Origin: a virus
DNA: 64,000 bases
Virus record (IMG/VR): IMGVR_UViG_3300045283_000318
Coordinates: 1-64,000 of that record
Strand: one strand, 5' to 3'
Part shown: positions 56,210 to 63,437 of the stretch, piece after piece
Position numbering within the stretch: the stretch's first letter is position 1
How the letters are laid out: every line of letters starts with the position of its first letter
Position numbers and translations under genes: made by a program
The notes under the pieces: model-generated
What the model was told of the DNA's origin: nothing
Databases searched by the model: none
What the model saw: only the letters and a program-made list of their open reading frames with translations

Positions 56210-56681
56210 CTGACTTTCCTTGAGCAGAAGATAGCGGAAACGGATTGATTGCGAGATCGGCGCCGCTGACCAAATCTTTCCAGTGCTCGGCTTCCTCCAT
56301 CGCACTCGCAAGCTGGTCTTTCGTTGCGCGGTTATCCTCAGCAAGCGCGTGATGCCATTCAACGATGCGCATGACGCGATCTAGGACTGTCTCGCCTGGA
56401 ACATCCTCAAGGAGGACCATAGCGCTCGCAAACTCGCCGACTGCAGCCTCGTACTTCGTGAAAAGCTCCTGCGAGGTCGCAAGCTGGTCCGTCATTTCTG
56501 CGATATGTTCACCGGCAATCGCAAGCTGGGCGCGCAGGCTGGCAATCTCTTCGGCAGCTTGCCAGTCAAAGAAGCTTCCGATAGGTGCAACATTGGCTTC
56601 GCCAATCATATTGATATCACGAAGCCTTCGCTCAACAGCTCGTGCTCGCAGCCGAGCGACGATGTAGCCTTGTTCACTCAT
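56202..56681 (-). CDS. Coiled-coil protein
   Basis: 159 residues. SFFDWQAAEEIASLRAQLAI, HIAEMTDQLATSQELFTKYE and ATKDQLASAMEEAEHWKDLV are heptad-like. N-terminal half basic, C-terminal end PFPLSSAQGKSDG. No family recognised. Coupled to the upstream gene by TAATG. Confidence 0.5.
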   Translation of the reverse strand: MSEQGYIVARLRARAVERRLRDINMIGEANVAPIGSFFDWQAAEEIASLRAQLAIAGEHIAEMTDQLATSQELFTKYEAAVGEFASAMVLLEDVPGETVLDRVMRIVEWHHALAEDNRATKDQLASAMEEAEHWKDLVSGADLAINPFPLSSAQGKSDG

Positions 56682-56941
56682 TAACGCCTACCAAATCCCT
56701 GCTGCCGCTGCGCCTGCTCGAGCGTAGCCAGCGCCATGGTCGACAATGTCTGCACTGCGGCCCAGAAAATCGAAGCCTGGTCCTGGTTCAGCATCAGCGA
56801 CGAGAACGGGTCGCCGTCGGGAGGCACCATCAGGAAGGCGCCGCCGAACAGGGCATCCTTGTTCAGCCGGATCTGGGCGGCCATCTGGTCGAACAGGGCG
56901 GCGCGGGCCTCGACGGGATCTGGTTGCTGGTCTTCGGTCAT
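56681..56941 (-). CDS. Hypothetical protein
   Basis: 86 residues. FDQMAAQIRLNKDALFGGAF, LMVPPDGDPFSSLMLNQDQA and AVQTLSTMALATLEQAQRQQ; mixed helix. Possibly virion-associated because of the FGGAFLMVPP loop, but there is no real evidence. Confidence 0.5.
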   Translation of the reverse strand: MTEDQQPDPVEARAALFDQMAAQIRLNKDALFGGAFLMVPPDGDPFSSLMLNQDQASIFWAAVQTLSTMALATLEQAQRQQGFGRR

Positions 56942-57147
56942 TCGAACGCATCCCGAAAATCCTCACCGACAGTGCTGGTGCCGGTCTCGTAAACTATCTT
57001 GTGAAATTCCACCTCTAATTCCTTGTATGCGGCATCGTATCGGCGCTTCAACAACCTGGCCATAGCTGGCGAATCCTTGCGCACGGCGCGGTAGACATCC
57101 GCCATGTCCTTGCGCGCAGCGGCAACCCACGGATCGCGCTTGCTCAC
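56938..57147 (-). CDS. Hypothetical helical protein
   Basis: 69 residues from a GTG with GGAGG five bases upstream, overlapping the KTSC gene stop. KRDPWVAAARKDMADVYRAV, RKDSPAMARLLKRRYDAAYK and ELEVEFHKIVYETG. No family recognised. Confidence 0.55.
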   Translation of the reverse strand: MSKRDPWVAAARKDMADVYRAVRKDSPAMARLLKRRYDAAYKELEVEFHKIVYETGTSTVGEDFRDAFE

Positions 57148-57362
57148 ACATACCTCCACGCCGACGCGAACGGCTTGATCTCCGACAGGAACATTGAGCC
57201 GACCGACGGCGCCCGCCGCAACTGGTCCGCGGTGCCCTCGTCAAAGCCCTTGTAGGCCGCCGTCTTGCCGGACTTGGCGAACGTGACGGTCAGTTCCTCC
57301 GTCGTTTCGTCCCAGCCGACTTCGGAGATGAGGGACGAGAGGACGGGTTTATTCCAAGGCAT
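57144..57362 (-). CDS. KTSC domain protein
   Basis: 72 residues. LSSLISEVGWDETTEELTVT, FAKSGKTAAYKGFDEGTAD and LRRAPSVGSMFLSEIKPFA follow the KTSC pattern (S-x-x-G-Y-D...L-x-V-x-F-x-x-G...Y...A-x-S-x-G-x-x-F). Proteins of this kind are associated with lysyl-tRNA synthetase and phages; their role is unknown. Confidence 0.75.
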   Translation of the reverse strand: MPWNKPVLSSLISEVGWDETTEELTVTFAKSGKTAAYKGFDEGTADQLRRAPSVGSMFLSEIKPFASAWRYV

Positions 57363-57372
57363 CACCTGCCTC

Positions 57373-57558
57373 CTATTTATATTGCGGGAAATACGGAGCC
57401 AGCACGTCTTCCATTGCATCGTGGATACGCTTGCGTAGCTGCTCCATCTCCCACGAGTTGAGCCGTGCCTTGACGGTAGGCGGCAGAAATACCTTGCACG
57501 AAACCACGCCGCGCCCGATGTCGATCTCGTAAACCGCGCCGTCGGTTCTGCAATTCAT
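57373..57558 (-). CDS. Hypothetical small protein
   Basis: 61 residues. VYEIDIGRGVVSCKVFLPPT, VKARLNSWEMEQLRKRIHDA and MEDVLAPYFPQYK: a strand pair followed by a long helix. Coupled to the glycosyltransferase by ATGA. Confidence 0.5.
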   Translation of the reverse strand: MNCRTDGAVYEIDIGRGVVSCKVFLPPTVKARLNSWEMEQLRKRIHDAMEDVLAPYFPQYK

Positions 57559-58952
57559 CCAACCTTCTCCATCAAAGCTTCGACGATCCGCTCGAACACC
57601 GGCTCCCAGCGCATATCGTCGGATTGCTGGAAGAACTTCGCTTTCGGAGTCCAGATACGTTGCGCGTCAGTGCCGTTACAACCTCCGCGGTAGTCCCTCC
57701 CGCACCACGAGTATGGGACCCAGTGCTCGTGACCGCCCATCGCGCAGATGTGCCCAAGCGCCGACTCGACCGTAATCACGAGGTCAAGATGCGGCAACAC
57801 CGAATAGGTGTCGGCGATGCAACGAAGGTAACCACTGAGATCTTTGACCAGCGGGGCGAAGCCCCACAAGTTCAAGTCGGACTTTTTGGCATCACACTGC
57901 AGGGCGTAGAGTTGAACACCGGGCACCCGGTACAATTCCATGAAGTGATGAATCGGAATATTTCGGTGCTTATCGATGTCGTTCAACGGGCTACCAGCCC
58001 AGGCAATGCCAATGTGGAATTTGCGATCAGGAACCTTCCACGAGGTCGGCATCGGGTCTCGCGGCACATCGATGTTCGGCGCGTTCTTGATCTCGTCGTC
58101 GGTCAGTCCCAGTGCATAGGGCAAAGAGACAAAGGTCGACCACGCGTCCGCATCTCCCGGAAAGTTCGAAGGCGAGGGGAGGAAGTTGATATTGGGGAGG
58201 TGCCGGAAAGCATGTTCAAAGGTGCGACGCAATTCGGCTTGAGTACACATATGAATATAACGACAGCGTTTAGCAGCAGCCTCAACAAAACGTGCGTATG
58301 ACAGCGTGTCACCGAGGCCCTGATCCGCGACAAGAAACAGTGTCTTGCCTTTTTCACCTTCCCATTTTTTATAGGGGTAAAGCAAAAAATTCGGCAGCCG
58401 TGCCGCAAACCTTGATTCAAAGCGCTTCAGTCCCGCAGCGAACTGACCGTCAAACAACAAGGCGAACGCCAGTTGAAACTCAGCAATCGGGTAGCCCTGG
58501 CCGTCATTTGGATCGGCGAGTTCAAAGCACTTCAGCGCGTAACCAACAGCTTTTTTGGTATCACCGAGTATCTGCCAAATCATGCTACAATGCATATTTG
58601 GTAGTGACGACTTCGGCTCCAAAGTCATTGCCTCATGCAACAAAGGCAACGCCTCTTTGTGATTCCCGATTTTCATCAATTCCCATGCTAAATTCGTAAG
58701 CGTTCTATGACGCTCGCCAGAAGTCTGCTCACACTCAAGCGCACGACGAAACAGTGCGACAGACGCATGCGGACGAATCAAATCCGAAGCAGTGCACCCG
58801 TTAACGTAAAAAGCCTGCCCATAAGTCGGGTCGGCGTAGCATGCACTTGCGAATTGCTGATAAGCGTGGTCCTGATTCGTCGCATGCGATTTATCGCGAG
58901 CGGCCTGCTCGCCTTGCGCCATGAGTTTGATTGCGCCTTCGCGATTACCCAC
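57555..58952 (-). CDS. TPR protein fused to GT9-like glycosyltransferase
   Basis: 465 residues from a GTG. Residues 1-180 are tetratricopeptide repeats (HRTLTNLAWELMKIGNHKEA, LPLLHEAMTLEPKSSLPNMH). Residues 200-460 match heptosyltransferase/O-GlcNAc transferase-like enzymes: FLVADQGLGDTLSYARFVEA is the GT-B nucleotide-sugar loop, FHIGIAWAGSPLNDIDKHRN follows, and VITVESALGHICAMGGHEHW and YSWCGRD close the donor site. Such TPR-GT fusions glycosylate proteins or cell-surface sugars. The substrate is not predictable. Confidence 0.8.
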   Translation of the reverse strand: MGNREGAIKLMAQGEQAARDKSHATNQDHAYQQFASACYADPTYGQAFYVNGCTASDLIRPHASVALFRRALECEQTSGERHRTLTNLAWELMKIGNHKEALPLLHEAMTLEPKSSLPNMHCSMIWQILGDTKKAVGYALKCFELADPNDGQGYPIAEFQLAFALLFDGQFAAGLKRFESRFAARLPNFLLYPYKKWEGEKGKTLFLVADQGLGDTLSYARFVEAAAKRCRYIHMCTQAELRRTFEHAFRHLPNINFLPSPSNFPGDADAWSTFVSLPYALGLTDDEIKNAPNIDVPRDPMPTSWKVPDRKFHIGIAWAGSPLNDIDKHRNIPIHHFMELYRVPGVQLYALQCDAKKSDLNLWGFAPLVKDLSGYLRCIADTYSVLPHLDLVITVESALGHICAMGGHEHWVPYSWCGRDYRGGCNGTDAQRIWTPKAKFFQQSDDMRWEPVFERIVEALMEKVG

Positions 58953-59439
58953 GTAACTTCCTCTTGTAGTTTCTGCGGGAGTTCGCTTGCGAACACGCCC
59001 TACACAGTCGAATCTTCCCGCGGAAAACTATGTTGCCTTCTTGCATAAAATGCAAGCCCGCCCTGCAGTGTGTTCGCGTAGCAGCCAGCAACCGGTTATT
59101 TTCTGCGGCATTGCCGCGCCTGCAATTCTCGCGTTGAGTAACTGGCTCGAGGTGATGCGGATTCACGCAACATCGCATTCGACACTTGTGGTCCAAGACC
59201 ATTCCCTCTGGAATCGGCCCTATGAAGTGCTTGTAAGCTTCACGATGCACCGACACCATATTCAGTTTTTTCTTACCATCCACCATTCTCGTCATGCCCA
59301 TTTTGGCATACCCGAGCTTAGTTATATTTCCCATCCATATGTAACAGCCGGTGTTCGGTTCTGGAAAAGCAAAATGGTTATATCGGTCTTCGAAAGAAGA
59401 ACTAATTCCTCCTTCTTTAAATTTTCTACGCAACAACAT
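58945..59439 (-). CDS. HNH homing endonuclease (free-standing)
   Basis: 164 residues from the ATG preceded by AGGAAGG. CYIWMGNITKLGYAKMG, VHREAYKHFIGPIPEGMVLD, HKCRMRCCVNPHHLEPVTQR is the HNH core; THCRAGLHFMQEGN and CRACSQANS is the zinc tail. It closely parallels the nuclease at 51260 in domain order. AT-rich and inserted ahead of the glycosyltransferase gene. Confidence 0.9.
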   Translation of the reverse strand: MLLRRKFKEGGISSSFEDRYNHFAFPEPNTGCYIWMGNITKLGYAKMGMTRMVDGKKKLNMVSVHREAYKHFIGPIPEGMVLDHKCRMRCCVNPHHLEPVTQRENCRRGNAAENNRLLAATRTHCRAGLHFMQEGNIVFRGKIRLCRACSQANSRRNYKRKLRG

Positions 59440-59632
59440 TTGCCTTCCTGAACTCCTGCGCCAAACAAATGCCGTGGCCTCGCCCGACAAGCCTGCCCGT
59501 CTTGGGATCGGTGCCACCGAATGCCCAGTCGTGAACCCATTCCGAAGTGTCTTTACGAAATCGAATCGGATCGCCGGTCGCACACCGCGGGCACAACTCC
59601 TTGCACTTGGCTTCGAACTCTTCCGGAGACAT
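59426..59632 (-). CDS. Small cysteine-containing protein
   Basis: 68 residues from MSPEEFEAKCKELCPRCATG. C-x3-C-x2-C may bind zinc. FRKDTSEWVHDWAFGG and GRGHGICLAQEFRKANVVA. Found in phage and prophage genomes as I recall; function unknown. The HNH start overlaps its end. Confidence 0.55.
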   Translation of the reverse strand: MSPEEFEAKCKELCPRCATGDPIRFRKDTSEWVHDWAFGGTDPKTGRLVGRGHGICLAQEFRKANVVA

Positions 59633-59642
59633 GCGCGTCACT

Positions 59643-60059
59643 TCAGGTTGCGGGTTCAGTGGACGCGAGTCCTGAACCGGCTGGAAGAGGGGTCGAGGAG
59701 CCGTCGGAGGCTGACAAAGGGGCGTTCGACATGATTCGAAGCTCCTTCTCCAAATGGATAAGTCCGTTCTCTGCTTCGTCGAGAACCAACTCATGGGGCA
59801 GAAAAGCCTGATCAGTCTGCTTCTCGATATCCGCCTCGCGCTGAATAAGCGTGTCCGCCCGCGCCTCGATCTTGGCCGCTTGACGCGGAGCAACCGCGGC
59901 CGCCGCAGCCAGCTTGTCCGTCAATCTCGACATCTCATCCCTTCCGATCACGATGAACTCCGGAGGAGCGTAGCCCGTGAAGTGCTGGTGCGCCAGTGAG
60001 CAGGCGTGAAGCAGGAGCATGCCCGTGATCAATCCCCAGATGACGTCGGGCCAGCTCAT
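59643..60059 (-). CDS. Membrane-anchored coiled coil
   Basis: 138 residues. A transmembrane helix (IWGLITGMLLLHACSLA), then DKLAAAAAVAPRQAAKIEAR and QREADIEKQTDQAFLPHEL coils, then a Ser/Pro/Ala-rich tail. Spanin-like or host-membrane protein; unresolved. Confidence 0.55.
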   Translation of the reverse strand: MSWPDVIWGLITGMLLLHACSLAHQHFTGYAPPEFIVIGRDEMSRLTDKLAAAAAVAPRQAAKIEARADTLIQREADIEKQTDQAFLPHELVLDEAENGLIHLEKELRIMSNAPLSASDGSSTPLPAGSGLASTEPAT

Positions 60060-60326
60060 TCACTTCTTTTTCTCGATCTGCTTGGGCTTCGCAACGCGTT
60101 GTATTTCACGCTTTTCCGTAATCAATTCTCTGGCGCGCCGTCGAATCACGTCACACCATCGGTCAATAGCAAAATAAGCCGAATCGCCCTTAACCATCTC
60201 CGAGGCAACGCCTGCCGCCGCCAGCTTCTGGGCCATCTCCTCCATGTGAGGGATGATCTCCCGCTGCATCTTGGCTTGAGTCAGGAAATTGCGCGCCATG
60301 TCGTCGGTGAAAGGGCCGTCGGTCAT
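60060..60326 (-). CDS. Hypothetical helical protein
   Basis: 88 residues from the ATG overlapping the recombinase stop. MTDGPFTDDMARNFLTQAKM, QREIIPHMEEMAQKLAAAGV and DVIRRRARELITEKREIQRV. It may regulate or partner the recombinase since translation is coupled. Confidence 0.55.
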   Translation of the reverse strand: MTDGPFTDDMARNFLTQAKMQREIIPHMEEMAQKLAAAGVASEMVKGDSAYFAIDRWCDVIRRRARELITEKREIQRVAKPKQIEKKK

Positions 60327-61021
60327 TGTGTCGCCTCCTGCGAGATCACCCGCCTGATCGCCATCGGCGTGTACGGCGTCCCCGCGCGCGACAGCATGCC
60401 CTGCGCGGCCAGCTCCTGTGAGATCGCCGGCAATGACATCCGCCCCTGATACCACTGCCGCATCAGGGTGCCGGCGACCTGCTCCTCGGGATGCAGCTCC
60501 AGCATCGACTCGTGACCGGTGCCGACCTTCCGATAGCCGAACGGGACATTGCCAACCGGTCCCCCCTTGGCCTTCTTCGCCCTCCGGCCGTCGGCGGTCC
60601 GCTCCTTGATCCGGACCCGTTCCATCTCGGCCACCGCCGCCAGGATGGTGACGATCAGCTTGGCGATCGCCGACTCCAGGACCGACTCAGTGCCCATGTC
60701 GAACAGCACCAGGTGCACGCCCTTCTCGCGGAAAACCTCGAACATGTTCAGCGCATCGGAGGCGCTGCGGAACATGCGGTCAAGCTTCGAGGCTATCACC
60801 GTGTCGCCCGGGGCCATGGCGGCGAGGAGGTCGGCGCCGGCGGGCCGGCAGGCAAGCTTGACCGCGCCGGACACGCCGGCATCGGTGAAAATCTGGACGC
60901 CGTACTTGTCGATGCCGCGGGTGCGGGCGAAGCCCTCAATGATGTCGGTCTGGACCTGCAAAGACGAGCGATCGTCCTTGGCCTGATCGGCGCTCGAAAC
61001 GCGGCAATACCCCAGTATCAT
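60323..61021 (-). CDS. Serine recombinase (resolvase/invertase family)
   Basis: 232 residues. ILGYCRVSSADQAKDDRSSL holds the catalytic Ser9; FTDAGVSGAVK, ASKLDRMFRSASDALNMFEV and VAEMERVRIKERTADGRRAK are the resolvase signature blocks with their conserved Arg. The C-terminal HTH is SLPAISQELAAQGMLSRAGT then YTPMAIRRVISQE. Size fits resolvases and invertases, not large integrases. A role in genome dimer resolution, tail-gene inversion or host attack is possible; no inverted site was found. Confidence 0.85.
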   Translation of the reverse strand: MILGYCRVSSADQAKDDRSSLQVQTDIIEGFARTRGIDKYGVQIFTDAGVSGAVKLACRPAGADLLAAMAPGDTVIASKLDRMFRSASDALNMFEVFREKGVHLVLFDMGTESVLESAIAKLIVTILAAVAEMERVRIKERTADGRRAKKAKGGPVGNVPFGYRKVGTGHESMLELHPEEQVAGTLMRQWYQGRMSLPAISQELAAQGMLSRAGTPYTPMAIRRVISQEATQ

Positions 61022-61038
61022 AATGGTCTCCCCTTTTT

Positions 61039-61078
61039 GTACTACAATTGGGGTATACTATGTAGCAGCCTTTGTCAA
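61039..61078 (-). promoter_or_regulatory. Promoter/operator of the recombinase gene
   Basis: The 17-bp element GTACTACAATTGGGGTA (61039-61055) is identical to 1279-1295. ATACTATGTAG (61055-61065) matches the early palindrome at 9 of 11. A TTGACA box (61073-61078) lies further upstream with TATACC 15 bases later. It overlaps the end of the epimerase gene. The ribosome site is AAGGGGAG. Confidence 0.55.
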
Positions 61079-62059
61079 CGCCTGATCCCTCACCCATGGA
61101 TACGTCTTTTCCAGTCCGTCCCACAAAGAAGTCAACGGCTCCCAGTCCAGGACCTTCCGGCACAGGGTGTTGTCGCTGCCGCGGTGCCGAACACCCTCCG
61201 GACCGGCCGTCGGCTTCCACGCCAAGACCTTGCCGGCGACCGAACAGACCGTCTCGAACAGCTCGGCGATGGTCATCGTGTCGGGATGGGCGATATTGAC
61301 GGGGCCGGAATAGCCCGATCGCATCAGCCGAATGATGCCTTCGACGGCGTCATCGACATAGGTAAAAGAGCGACTGGCGTTCCCATCTCCCCATATCTCA
61401 ACAACCCCGGCATAAGGTGCCTGCGCAACTCGTCGGCAGATTGCGGCTGGAGCTTTAGCCCGATCACCGTCCCATGCGCAGTACGGACCGTAAGTGTTGC
61501 CGAGCCGTCCGATCCGAACGTCAATTCCGTGATTTCGGGAAAAGGCGAGGTAGAGAGCTTCAGCATACAGCTTCTCCTTGGCAAAAGCGAAATTGTTCTC
61601 AAACACCGCGTCGGTCTCCTTCCATGGAGCCGGCGGCGGGGCGATCCGTTCGGACGCATACGGATCAATCTCGATCCGGTTGTCAGGATAGACACACTGG
61701 GAGGAGGCAAAGAAAATGCGGTTGCATGCACCGGTCTTGCGGATCGCCTCGAGGGTGTGGAGGTTAATCTTGAGCGAGTTGGTCAGAATATCAACATCGT
61801 TATCGCCAGAACCAATGTATCCCAAGCCTCCGACATTTCCAGCGCACTGATACACTTCGTCAAAATGATGTCGAAAGAAATGATGATGAAAGTCCGGCGT
61901 ATTAGTAAGATCAAGTACATTGTATTCATCTGCGGCTGACTTCCGGAAGGTAGGAGGTTTGCGGGCAACGCTGACGACGTAGTGGCCCTCCTCGCGAAGG
62001 CGATGTTCGAGATGCCCGCCAATGTGGCCGGCGGCGCCGAGGACGAGACACTTCTTCAT
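61058..62059 (-). CDS. NAD-dependent sugar epimerase/dehydratase (SDR)
   Basis: 333 residues. MKKCLVLGAAGHIGGHLEHR has the Rossmann GxxGxxG loop; DEVYQCAGNVGGLGYIG and IFFASSQCVYP follow; GRLGNTYGPYCAWDGDRA and FTYVDDAVEGIIRLMRSGYS are the extended-SDR C-terminal features. The catalytic Tyr of Y-x3-K reads Phe here (FAFAK). Closest by pattern to nucleotide-sugar 4-epimerases or GDP-fucose synthase-like enzymes. Supplies sugars to the neighbouring transferases. Confidence 0.8.
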   Translation of the reverse strand: MKKCLVLGAAGHIGGHLEHRLREEGHYVVSVARKPPTFRKSAADEYNVLDLTNTPDFHHHFFRHHFDEVYQCAGNVGGLGYIGSGDNDVDILTNSLKINLHTLEAIRKTGACNRIFFASSQCVYPDNRIEIDPYASERIAPPPAPWKETDAVFENNFAFAKEKLYAEALYLAFSRNHGIDVRIGRLGNTYGPYCAWDGDRAKAPAAICRRVAQAPYAGVVEIWGDGNASRSFTYVDDAVEGIIRLMRSGYSGPVNIAHPDTMTIAELFETVCSVAGKVLAWKPTAGPEGVRHRGSDNTLCRKVLDWEPLTSLWDGLEKTYPWVRDQALTKAAT

Positions 62060-62184
62060 CGATCGTACTCCACCCATTGGCGATTGCACTTTTCGCACCG
62101 CATTAAACGAGAATGATAAAACGATTCTGTTGTCCAGTGTGGACGGTGTGCGAGCCAGCACCACACTGCTTTAAATAGACTCAT
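62056..62184 (-). CDS. 42-residue zinc-ribbon-like peptide
   Basis: ATG to TGA, overlapping the epimerase start (ATGA) and the glycosyltransferase end (ATGA). MSLFKAVWCWLAHRPHWTTE then MRCEKCNRQWVEYDR has a Cys-x2-Cys. Tight coupling supports a real gene. Function unknown. Confidence 0.55.
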   Translation of the reverse strand: MSLFKAVWCWLAHRPHWTTESFYHSRLMRCEKCNRQWVEYDR

Positions 62185-63437
62185 TTCGCCTCTGGAAGTT
62201 GGCGCCAATTAAACCGGAACGTCGTATCCAGCATCTGCGGGTCGGCGGTCTGCAGCCCATAAAACACGGCGCCCTCACCGAGCTCAAGCGTGATCTTGCG
62301 CGGCACCGGTCCGCCCGGCACGTTCAGCGAGATGATGTCGGTGGCCGGCGGCAGCTCGGGCGCGAAGTTGAAACCGGAACGGGTGTCACGGACAGCGACG
62401 CGGGCGCCGGCAACACCGCCAGTGACGAGGAGCTGCGAGGAACCAGAGATGTGCAGGCCAAGAGATGCACCGCCCGGACCAGCGCGGTAGGCGAACGGGC
62501 CGAAACCCTGGCTCCATTGCAATTCCAATGTGCCTTGCCATGACGGACCCCCTGCGAGATAGCCGAGCTGATGCGGGAAGAAAAGCATGCCGGCGCCGTC
62601 GCGGTGAATGGTACCAGGTAGGTCGGTCTTGAAGCCGCCTCGACGAACCGCAGCAAGTTTGCAGCGATACATCTCGAACGCGACATCATCTCGCGCAACA
62701 TGCATCAGATCAGATCCGCTACCGGTCATCTCCAGGCCCTGCTGCTCCAAGGGCGGCACCTGACCGATCATCTGGCACTTCGCCGGGGTCAAAGCGAGAG
62801 AGGCGAAGCCGTGACTGGCAAGTTGGGCCTCCCACCCCCAATCGGTGGTGACCCACTGGTCGCGGCCGCCGAAGCAGGCGTAGGTGGCGAGGTCAATGCC
62901 GCTGAGCTGGGCGAACAAGAGTCGGTTGGTTGGCCACCAGTGGGTACGAAAGGAACGAAGAATGGTCTCGGCAGCCTCACGGGTGAAGACCACCATACCG
63001 GCGCCGATATTGTGCATGACGGCGTATCCGTTCCGCTGAATGAGCACGCGGTCAACGTAAGATCGTGCAGACACCGCTCCAACCGCAAGGCCATAGGCTC
63101 TCCCCTTCTCGAACAGCGCCATGGTCGGCTCGAACCAGTCCTCGTCGAGAAGGACGTCGTTCTCGAGCAGCATGATGTGGGTGGCGTCTCGAACCTGCAA
63201 TGCCTTGGTCAGCTTCCACGCGATCGCCGCGTCGGCGCCGCCGGTGACGCACTCGGCAATGTCGAGCGCCGACGCTTGCTCATCCCAATACTCGACCGCC
63301 TTAGCGGTCTTCGAAGCGTCGGCCCAGAGGACCTGAATGATCGGATCGTACTTCGGTAGCGAGTGAACGAGCCGCTCCCACGACTGCTCGGTGAGAGCGA
63401 GTTGGTCCTTGGTTGAGAAGCCAATGACAAGTTTCAT
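62181..63437 (-). CDS. Glycosyltransferase (GT-A type)
   Basis: 418 residues from MKLVIGFSTKDQLALTEQSW. VQVLWADASKTAKAVE-like strands, HIMLLENDVLLDEDWFEPTM with an acidic motif (END) that binds the metal and sugar donor, and DLATYACFGGRDQWVTTDWG. After residue 270 a beta domain (SLGLHISGSSQLLVTGGVAG) may bind the acceptor. Coupled by ATGA to both neighbours. Confidence 0.75.
   Translation of the reverse strand: MKLVIGFSTKDQLALTEQSWERLVHSLPKYDPIIQVLWADASKTAKAVEYWDEQASALDIAECVTGGADAAIAWKLTKALQVRDATHIMLLENDVLLDEDWFEPTMALFEKGRAYGLAVGAVSARSYVDRVLIQRNGYAVMHNIGAGMVVFTREAAETILRSFRTHWWPTNRLLFAQLSGIDLATYACFGGRDQWVTTDWGWEAQLASHGFASLALTPAKCQMIGQVPPLEQQGLEMTGSGSDLMHVARDDVAFEMYRCKLAAVRRGGFKTDLPGTIHRDGAGMLFFPHQLGYLAGGPSWQGTLELQWSQGFGPFAYRAGPGGASLGLHISGSSQLLVTGGVAGARVAVRDTRSGFNFAPELPPATDIISLNVPGGPVPRKITLELGEGAVFYGLQTADPQMLDTTFRFNWRQLPEAK

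Noticed and set aside
60323-61021. Serine recombinase as proof of lysogeny
   Set aside because: It is of resolvase/invertase size, and no attachment sites or CI-type switch were recognised; temperate life is open.
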